Below, in pieces: positions 1 through 4,696 of a DNA stretch of 5,779 bases. The stretch is taken from contig JAFOEH010000153.1 in NCBI GenBank assembly GCA_017380275.1, positions 1-5,779 on the forward strand. The letters are read 5' to 3'. Origin of the DNA: Alistipes sp. GTDB lineage: Bacteria; Bacteroidota; Bacteroidia; Bacteroidales; Rikenellaceae. The notes below the pieces were generated by a model. The model was given only the letters and a program-made list of their open reading frames with translations, had not been told where the DNA came from and did no database searches. Position numbers and translations under genes: made by a program. Each line of letters begins with the position of its first letter. Positions within the stretch are counted from its first letter, which is position 1.

Positions 1-1944
1 ATCCTCCAGACCGTAGTCACGCAGGTTGCCGTAGCCGTAGTTGTGATACCACTTCGAACGGTCGGGGTGACCACCTCGGTTACCCACTGAGATTACGATA
101 AATCCAGCCTGAGCCAAGCGGTCGGTACGGGGGCTCATACGGGTGAAGGGGTAGTATGTTCCCTCTACCTGCGGGCCAGGATAGACGTAGTCGATGATGG
201 GGTAGAGCTTCGTTGAGTCGAAGTCAAAGGGCTTATACATAACGCCATACAGATCCGTCACGCCGTCGGCAGCCTTCACCTTGAAGGTCTCGGGGAACTT
301 ATAGCCGTTAGCAAGCAACTGCGAGAAGTCGCTCTTCTCGAGCGTCATCAGCTTGTTACCCATATAGTCGTAGAGAGCCGTCTCGGGGATTGTGTCGATA
401 CGCGAATAGTTATCCACGAAGTAACGTGCCGCATCATCCATCGTGGGCTCGTGGAAGTAGTTACCCTTGTTGAGCAGCTTCACCTCGCCGCCATCCAGGC
501 TCACCGAGTAGAGGTGCTGGTAGTAGGGATTCTCATCCTTCTCGCGACCCATACCTGTGAAATATACCTTGCGAGCCTTCTCATCCACCTTCACGATCTC
601 GTGAACGTGCCACGGACCCTCGGTCAGACGACGCTTTAGGTTGCCCTCACCGTCGTAGAGGTAGAGGTGTGCCCAACCGTCGCGCTCGCTCCACTGAATC
701 AGCTCCTTGCCGCCACCGATAACCGACAACGGACGCACCTCGATGTAGGTGTTCAATCGCTCCTCGATTACGGGCTTCAGCTCGTCATCGCCAATGGTAT
801 ATGAGCAGATATCGATACGATGCAAATCGCGGCTCGAGCGTGTAACGTAGAAGTGGTTTGCATCACCGAGCCATACGGCGGGCTGGTCGTACATATGACG
901 CTGCTTCTGCTCTCTGGGTTTGCGTCCGATCGAGAGAGTCTGATCCTTGAATCGCTCGGTCTTAATCTCCTTGCGCGTGTTGTTGCTCATATCGAAGACG
1001 TAGAGGTGCTCCACGGGAGCCTCGCTCTCGCCCGGCATATGATACTTGTATGTCTCCAACGTAGGACGAGGCTCCGCCAGCGCGTTGATAACCCACAAGT
1101 CCTTCACCTGACGCTCATCCGTTACAACGGTTGCGAAGTAACGTGAGTCGGGTGACCATACGCCATACGCACCACGACGCTTGCCGTTCAGGAGCGTATC
1201 GGTGTTGAGCATATAGTAGGGCTGACCGTAACCAAAATCCTTCACGCCATCGGTCGTAATCTGAATCTCGGTGATTGTCGAATCCTTCTCATCCTTCTTC
1301 AGCTTCTCATAATCCTCGCGTGACATACGCCACAGATTCAAATCCTTGGCATACACAACGGTCTTACCATCGGGTGAAACCGATGCCCACGGCAGCTGCT
1401 TAGTCTCTTTCTCCTTATCCTTGAGGTGAGTGAGCTGCTTTGTCTTGTAGTTGTACGAGAAGTAGAAGATCTCCTTTCCGCGTACCTTCTTGGGCTTCTT
1501 GCCAGCCAGCGAATCCTCTTTTGAGAGCGGCTTCGGCTTTGCATCCTGCGACGATGCCACCTCGAAAGTGAAGGTCTCGCCATCCTTATCTACCTCCAGA
1601 TTGGTAATCGGCAACTGTGCCGCGATGAAGGGGTCGTGCATAATCTCCGAGAGCTGCGCCGCCAGCTTGTCGTGGTCGAACAGCGGCTCACGCTTGCGCG
1701 ATGCGGGATCTACCACATACCAACGCGTACCCTCACTTGTTTTGTAGCTGTACCAGAACTTCTCACCCGAGAGGAACCAGTGCGGATCCACACTCGTCGA
1801 GAAGAGCATATTAGCCAATTTGCTTGCTGTAAATCGCTCAGCCAGAGCCAGTCGATTACGCTCGCGTACTTCCTCACGATTGTCGGCCATCACCGATCCT
1901 GCCGACAAGGCCACAACGGCCAACAGTAGTAAAATCTTTCTCAT
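1..1944 (-). CDS. Exported S9 family peptidase (dipeptidyl-peptidase IV-like), 3' end beyond the window
   Basis: The frame is open for 648 codons and runs off the left edge. Residues 1-20 form a signal peptide (MRKILLLL core, likely cleavage VMA/D), so the enzyme should act in the periplasm or outer envelope. Residues about 40-560 fit the DPP IV N-terminal beta-propeller: SPDGK near 190, WSPDSR at 263-268, EERLNTY at 394-400 and SERDGWAHLY at 419-428. The hydrolase domain then begins, with YPGPQ at 588-592 (Y588 is the candidate oxyanion tyrosine) and NRGGHP followed by NYGYGNLRDYGLED at the edge. The Ser-Asp-His triad would lie beyond the window, so activity cannot be judged. The family cleaves short peptides after proline or similar residues; the exact specificity is unknown. 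A Lys-rich stretch at about 135-180 looks like a propeller insertion. The start lies 5 nt after the esterase stop codon, with AAGG overlapping that stop, suggesting cotranscription and translational coupling. Confidence 0.9.
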   Translation of the reverse strand, partial: MRKILLLLAVVALSAGSVMADNREEVRERNRLALAERFTASKLANMLFSTSVDPHWFLSGEKFWYSYKTSEGTRWYVVDPASRKREPLFDHDKLAAQLSEIMHDPFIAAQLPITNLEVDKDGETFTFEVASSQDAKPKPLSKEDSLAGKKPKKVRGKEIFYFSYNYKTKQLTHLKDKEKETKQLPWASVSPDGKTVVYAKDLNLWRMSREDYEKLKKDEKDSTITEIQITTDGVKDFGYGQPYYMLNTDTLLNGKRRGAYGVWSPDSRYFATVVTDERQVKDLWVINALAEPRPTLETYKYHMPGESEAPVEHLYVFDMSNNTRKEIKTERFKDQTLSIGRKPREQKQRHMYDQPAVWLGDANHFYVTRSSRDLHRIDICSYTIGDDELKPVIEERLNTYIEVRPLSVIGGGKELIQWSERDGWAHLYLYDGEGNLKRRLTEGPWHVHEIVKVDEKARKVYFTGMGREKDENPYYQHLYSVSLDGGEVKLLNKGNYFHEPTMDDAARYFVDNYSRIDTIPETALYDYMGNKLMTLEKSDFSQLLANGYKFPETFKVKAADGVTDLYGVMYKPFDFDSTKLYPIIDYVYPGPQVEGTYYPFTRMSPRTDRLAQAGFIVISVGNRGGHPDRSKWYHNYGYGNLRDYGLED

Positions 1945-1949
1945 AAACC

Positions 1950-2774
1950 TTATTGTTTTGCGGCGTTAGCCGATTTGAAATAGTTGCTAAAGAACAATAC
2001 CTGATACTTGATCGAGTTGCGCCAATAGTCCCAGTTGTGTACACCCGGACGTGTGTAGAAGTCGTGCGGAATTTTCGCCTCAGTCAGTTTCTGGTGCAGT
2101 GCGCAGTTCACCTCATAGAAGAAATCCTCCGTTCCACAGTCGATAATTAGCTTCATCGCATCGGGTTTGAGCAGATGCACCTGATTGATCACCGTGTACT
2201 CATCCCAATTCTTCGGGTTCTGCTCAATTGTACCCAGTCGGAGCGACATTCCCCAATTCTTCGGGAAGGGACGAATATCCACGCCGCCCGATGTTGAGCC
2301 TGCCGCGCCATATACATCCTGATGACGTATTCCGAGCCACAATCCGCCGTGTCCACCCATCGACAGACCTGTGATTGCGCGACCTGTGCGGTCGGCGCGA
2401 GTCTTGTAGTGCGAGTCGATGTACTCGACAAGCTCCTTCGACACGAAGGTCTCATACTTGTAGGTCGGATCTACGGGGCTGTCCCAGTACCAGCTGTTCG
2501 TGCCGCCATCGGGCAAAACCAGAATTACATTGTACTGATCGGCCAGCACTCCCGTCTGACCCTTCTGATCCCAGGCCGAGTGTGTGTCGCCGTGTCCGTG
2601 CAACAGATAGATTACGGGCATCGCCTCCATCGAGTGATAAGCGTTTGGCAGAAGCACCGTTACGGGCACATCTTTCTGCATTGCAGCGCTGTGTACCGAT
2701 AGTGTCTCACGAATGAATGCCCACGATGTATTGCACACCGCAAGGGCAAGGAGTAGTGTAAAAAGTCTCTTCAT
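1950..2774 (-). CDS. Exported alpha/beta-hydrolase, esterase D / feruloyl-esterase-like (PF00756 type)
   Basis: A 274-residue secreted esterase. Residues 1-19 are a signal peptide (MKRLFTLLLALAV core, cleavage near SWA/F). The alpha/beta-hydrolase signature is complete: YLLHGHGD at 56-63 for the oxyanion loop, nucleophile elbow GLSMGG with Ser138, candidate acid Asp217 in CGTEDFF, and His246 in PGVHNWDYW. The family includes S-formylglutathione hydrolases, acetyl-xylan and feruloyl esterases, and mycolyl transferases. The signal peptide argues against a cytosolic formylglutathione role, so a carbohydrate-ester or other extracytoplasmic ester substrate is likelier, though not proven. The frame extends upstream to an ATG at 2822, but that adds 16 mostly basic/polar residues before the signal peptide and lies upstream of the predicted transcription start; the ATG at 2774 is therefore chosen. 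It is the first gene of a two-gene minus-strand operon with the S9 peptidase. Confidence 0.9.
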   Translation of the reverse strand: MKRLFTLLLALAVCNTSWAFIRETLSVHSAAMQKDVPVTVLLPNAYHSMEAMPVIYLLHGHGDTHSAWDQKGQTGVLADQYNVILVLPDGGTNSWYWDSPVDPTYKYETFVSKELVEYIDSHYKTRADRTGRAITGLSMGGHGGLWLGIRHQDVYGAAGSTSGGVDIRPFPKNWGMSLRLGTIEQNPKNWDEYTVINQVHLLKPDAMKLIIDCGTEDFFYEVNCALHQKLTEAKIPHDFYTRPGVHNWDYWRNSIKYQVLFFSNYFKSANAAKQ

Positions 2775-2819
2775 ATTATTATAAGGTATGAATTTTCGTT
2801 TTCGAGGGTTAAATTTATG

Positions 2820-2827
2820 CAAATATA
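2820..2827 (-). promoter_or_regulatory. Bacteroidota -7 box for the esterase-peptidase operon
   Basis: Read on the minus strand this is TATATTTG, a perfect match to the Bacteroidota TAnnTTTG element. It would start transcription near 2813, leaving a leader of about 40 nt before the ATG at 2774. No good -33 TTTG lies at the usual spacing of about 19-21 nt: the nearest TTTG is only 12 nt away and a TTGC is about 25 nt away. The -7 box is clear; the complete promoter is inferred. Confidence 0.55.
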
Positions 2828-2848
2828 GTAAAAACAGTCCAAAACCTG

Positions 2849-2856
2849 TTGCGCAA
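2849..2856. promoter_or_regulatory. 8-bp palindrome TTGCGCAA between divergent promoters, possible operator
   Basis: TTGCGCAA is a perfect palindrome lying between the two divergent -7 boxes (2820-2827 minus, 2872-2879 plus). Its left half also serves as the candidate -33 element for the plus-strand promoter. A protein bound here could affect both directions. An 8-bp palindrome can occur by chance, so this is only a candidate site. Confidence 0.25.
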
Positions 2857-2879
2857 GTCCGAATTAATCCCTATTTTTG
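2849..2879 (+). promoter_or_regulatory. Bacteroidota promoter for the DUF1080 lipoprotein gene
   Basis: The -7 box TATTTTTG at 2872-2879 matches TAnnTTTG exactly. A -33-like TTGC at 2849-2852 lies 19 nt upstream, the normal spacing, with one clear deviation from TTTG. Transcription should start near 2886, giving a leader of about 30 nt. This excludes the in-frame upstream ATG at 2877, which overlaps the box itself. Confidence 0.6.
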
Positions 2880-2915
2880 TTTTTAAGAATTTGTTTAACG
2901 AAAAATTATAGAGTA

Positions 2916-3527
2916 ATGAAGGCGAAATTTTTCTTCGTAGCGCTTGCAATGGTTGCGCTTATGTGTTCGTGCGGTTCACGCACCGAGTTGTTCAATGGTA
3001 AGGATCTTTCGGGTTGGGTTCTTGTTGTCGATAGCGAGAGCAATGTCCCCGCAACTGATGTTTACGGCGTTAAGGATGGTAACATCCACATCGTAGGACA
3101 GCCCTTCGGTTATATGCGTACCGACAAGAAGTATGGCGACTACACTATGCATATGGAGTGGCGCTGGGTAGGCGAGGGCACCAATAGTGGTTTCTTCCAC
3201 CGCGTTCAGGATGGCGATAAGGTATGGCCTAACGCTATCGAGGTTCAGCTCTGCGCAGGTCGTGCTGGTGATTATGTAATGTTGGGCGGCTCGAAGATCT
3301 CTGATATCGAGTGCGTTGGCGAGTTCCCCGTTAAGGATCGCGCAGGCGACTACGAGAAGCCCGTTGGCGAGTGGAACGAGGCAACCGTTATCTGCAAGGG
3401 CGGTAAGATTACCGTTTATATCAACGGTCACCTGCAGAACGAGTGCACCACCAATACCACCGAGGGTTACATCGCACTCCAGAGCGAGGGCGGCCCCATC
3501 GAGTTCCGCAACCTCTGGTTGGAGTAA
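2916..3527 (+). CDS. DUF1080 / 3-keto-disaccharide hydrolase family lipoprotein (PF06439 type)
   Basis: A 203-residue envelope protein made of one DUF1080 domain. Residues 1-18 form a lipoprotein signal with candidate lipidated Cys19 in LMCSCGS (Cys17 is the alternative). No acidic tract follows the cysteine, so there is no obvious Bacteroidota surface-export signal. Family features in order: LFNGKDLSGW at 25-34, YMRTDKKYGDYTMHMEWRW at 66-84, NSGFFHRV at 90-97, NAIEVQL at 106-112, GEWNE at 151-155, VYINGH at 167-172, QSEGGPIEFRNLWLE at 189-203. The fold is a concanavalin-like beta-sandwich, and the family is now linked to hydrolysis of 3-keto-glycosides. The oxidoreductases that would make such substrates are not in the window. 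The start at 2916 is chosen because it begins the lipoprotein signal directly and lies downstream of the promoter. The gene is monocistronic, with its own terminator. Confidence 0.9.
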   Translation: MKAKFFFVALAMVALMCSCGSRTELFNGKDLSGWVLVVDSESNVPATDVYGVKDGNIHIVGQPFGYMRTDKKYGDYTMHMEWRWVGEGTNSGFFHRVQDGDKVWPNAIEVQLCAGRAGDYVMLGGSKISDIECVGEFPVKDRAGDYEKPVGEWNEATVICKGGKITVYINGHLQNECTTNTTEGYIALQSEGGPIEFRNLWLE

Positions 3528-3548
3528 TCCCGCCTAAAGGATAATTTT

Positions 3549-3578
3549 GAGCCGTCCCTGTGAGGGGCGGCTCTTTTT
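3549..3578 (+). terminator. Rho-independent terminator of the DUF1080 gene
   Basis: GAGCCGTCCC (3549-3558) pairs with GGGGCGGCTC (3564-3573) as a 10-bp GC-rich stem with one G-U wobble, a 5-nt loop, and five T residues directly after. It lies 21 nt after the stop codon. There is no A-run on the left, so it should act only on the plus strand. Confidence 0.9.
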
Positions 3579-3621
3579 ATTTAACTATGTTTATGAACTT
3601 TTTTCCATCCTAACAAAAAGT

Positions 3622-3664
3622 TTTGTACGCAATTTGTAATGTATAATCCGAACATTTAATTTTT
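3622..3664 (+). promoter_or_regulatory. Possible promoter region of the 41-codon gene
   Basis: Two weak arrangements are visible. TTTG at 3633-3636 is followed after 20 nt by TAATTTTT at 3657-3664, one base off TAnnTTTG; this would place the transcription start at or beside the ATG at 3671. Alternatively TTTG at 3622-3625 precedes TATAAT at 3642-3647. Neither is decisive. A 6-bp inverted repeat (ACAAAA, AG, TTTTGT at 3613-3626) overlaps the left end. The rest of 3579-3670 is AT-rich with nothing else recognised. Confidence 0.3.
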
Positions 3665-3670
3665 TAGGTT

Positions 3671-3796
3671 ATGGATAAACATACAAAAGACGACAAGAAA
3701 ACCTCTACAGCCGAGGATAAAAAGCCCGGCTCAGGTTGCTGCAAAACCGCCGACAAAACCTCTTGCTCAACCCCCAAAACCGATCACAAAAAGTAG
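3671..3796 (+). CDS. Small Lys/Thr/Asp-rich, three-cysteine peptide of unknown function (41 aa)
   Basis: Not recognised. The frame runs ATG to TAG and encodes 41 residues: 11 Lys, 7 Thr, 6 Asp and 3 Cys (Cys23-Cys24 in GSGCCK, Cys32 in TSCST). Apart from the initiator Met it has no Leu, Ile, Val, Phe, Tyr or Trp, so it should be disordered and soluble, with no signal peptide or membrane segment. The adjacent cysteines plus a third, with His4 and His39, could bind metal or form disulfides, but this is speculation. Support for a real gene: it is isolated between the terminator at 3549-3578 and the hairpin starting 8 nt after its stop, with promoter-like AT-rich DNA in front. Evidence against: very short, low complexity, and no strong ribosome binding site. 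The transcript could instead be a small RNA. Confidence 0.5.
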   Translation: MDKHTKDDKKTSTAEDKKPGSGCCKTADKTSCSTPKTDHKK

Positions 3797-3803
3797 TCGC
3801 ACA

Positions 3804-3839
3804 AAAAAATCCCGAAGTCTTCCGACCTCGGGATTTTTT
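3804..3839. terminator. Bidirectional intrinsic terminator between convergent genes
   Basis: AAAAAATCCCGA (3804-3815) pairs with TCGGGATTTTTT (3828-3839) over 12 bp. After an A-C mismatch, GTC (3817-3819) pairs with GAC (3824-3826) around a TTCC loop. The flanking A-run and T-run give a U-tract on either strand. It begins 8 nt after the small gene's stop and 17 nt after the SGNH hydrolase's stop, so it can end both convergent transcripts. Confidence 0.9.
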
Positions 3840-3855
3840 ATTTTCTTTGCGAAAA

Positions 3856-4572
3856 TTACTCCACGCTCATCGCCGTGTGCAACTTCTTCTTCGGTGTCTT
3901 CAGCACCTTGTCAATAGCCTCACACACCATCGGCTCCATCACCGTGCGGTAGCACTCCAGGTTGGGGTGGCAGGTATCGCGGCTCCACTTCGCGGGTAGG
4001 CCTCCCTTCTCATCCGTCAGGGCGGGGTAGTAGTTCAGGAAGTGAATACCTGCCTCTTTTGCATACGCCTCGAGCATCTTATTCAGATCGCGGATAGGCT
4101 GCGCGGGTGATATCTCCTTGCGCCATCCAAACACCGACGTAGGCGTAATCGAGCACAACACAACCTCGATCCCGTTTGCCTTTGCCAGCTCGCACATCGA
4201 GATGATGTTACCCAGCGTATTCTCCGGAGCAATGTATCCGTTGTTCTGTGCCACGTCGTTCGTTCCTGACAGAATCACTACGCATCGGGGATTCAAATCA
4301 ATCACATCACGACGGAAACGCACCAGCATCTCCGACGAAGTCTGACCGCTGATACCGCGACCAACGAAGTTGTTCTTCTTGAAGAATTCGGGGTCCTGCG
4401 AAGCCCAGCCGTCGGTGATCGAGTTACCCATAAACACTGCATCGGGACGCTCTGTAACCTTCTCATTTGCTTCTGCATAGCGATAGAATTGTGCCCAATC
4501 CGTCTTTTTGTCCTGCGCCATTGCGGTGAGTGTAGCCACGCACAGCGCCACTGTAAATAATACTTTTCTCAT
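3856..4572 (-). CDS. Exported SGNH/GDSL-family hydrolase (lipase/acylhydrolase type)
   Basis: A 238-residue secreted esterase-type enzyme. Residues 1-19 or 1-20 form a signal peptide (MRKVLFTVALCVATLTAMA/Q). All SGNH blocks are visible: nucleophile Ser51 in VFMGNSITDGW, the block II glycine in GRGISGQT (71-78), Asn105 in LSGTNDV, and Asp199/His202 in RDTCHPN. The length is normal for a single-domain member. Relatives with the GNSITDGW and RGISGQT forms are common in Bacteroidota and often deacylate or deacetylate sugars; the substrate cannot be read from sequence. The C-terminal tail (TPKKKLHTAMSVE) is basic and probably flexible. The gene is transcribed alone, divergent from the cysteate synthase-like gene and convergent with the small peptide gene, ending at a shared terminator. 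Confidence 0.9.
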   Translation of the reverse strand: MRKVLFTVALCVATLTAMAQDKKTDWAQFYRYAEANEKVTERPDAVFMGNSITDGWASQDPEFFKKNNFVGRGISGQTSSEMLVRFRRDVIDLNPRCVVILSGTNDVAQNNGYIAPENTLGNIISMCELAKANGIEVVLCSITPTSVFGWRKEISPAQPIRDLNKMLEAYAKEAGIHFLNYYPALTDEKGGLPAKWSRDTCHPNLECYRTVMEPMVCEAIDKVLKTPKKKLHTAMSVE

Positions 4573-4608
4573 AGTGGTAAAGTTAGATTAATTCGTTTTC
4601 GGATATTA

Positions 4609-4624
4609 CAAATGTACAAATTTA
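4609..4624 (-). promoter_or_regulatory. Tandem Bacteroidota -7 boxes for the SGNH hydrolase gene
   Basis: On the minus strand TAAATTTG (4624-4617) is followed immediately by TACATTTG (4616-4609); both match TAnnTTTG. They would start transcription about 8 nt apart, giving leaders of roughly 30-40 nt before the ATG at 4572. No clear -33 TTTG lies at the expected distance from either. Confidence 0.5.
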
Positions 4625-4659
4625 TAACTCAATATCCTTAATCTTTGGCCGAAATTTAT

Positions 4660-4667
4660 TAATTTTG
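4660..4667 (+). promoter_or_regulatory. Bacteroidota -7 box for the cysteate synthase-like gene
   Basis: TAATTTTG matches TAnnTTTG exactly and would start transcription near 4674, about 23 nt before the ATG at 4697. A TTTG at 4644-4647 is present, but only 12 nt upstream, short of the usual 19-21 nt, so the -33 element is uncertain. Confidence 0.5.
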
Positions 4668-4696
4668 CGCAGATAGAAACCGAATATAACTACCAT

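Noticed and set aside
820..1146. 108-codon plus-strand frame within the S9 peptidase
   Set aside because: Antisense to a continuous, motif-bearing propeller frame; no start signal or motif of its own.
2322..2716. Overlapping 126- and 113-codon plus-strand frames within the esterase
   Set aside because: Both are antisense shadows of a gene with an intact catalytic triad; their sequences are Arg/Ser/Pro-biased or hydrophobic without any family signature.
2775..2822. Upstream ATG at 2822 giving a 290-residue esterase
   Set aside because: It would put 16 mostly basic/polar residues before a clean signal peptide and lies inside or upstream of the predicted -7 box at 2820-2827, so it is probably not transcribed.
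2877..2915. Upstream ATG at 2877 giving a 216-residue DUF1080 protein
   Set aside because: It overlaps the -7 box at 2872-2879, and the lipoprotein signal begins properly at 2916.
2976..3431. 151-codon minus-strand open frame antisense to the DUF1080 gene
   Set aside because: It lies wholly inside a convincingly conserved gene, has no promoter or ribosome site, and has no recognisable motif; it reflects codon bias of the real gene.
3613..3626. Inverted repeat ACAAAA-AG-TTTTGT as a regulatory hairpin
   Set aside because: A 2-nt loop cannot form a normal hairpin, and short A/T repeats are expected by chance in this AT-rich gap.
3736..3999. 87-codon plus-strand open frame
   Set aside because: It starts inside the small peptide gene in another frame, reads through the bidirectional terminator and continues antisense to the SGNH hydrolase; composition is not protein-like.
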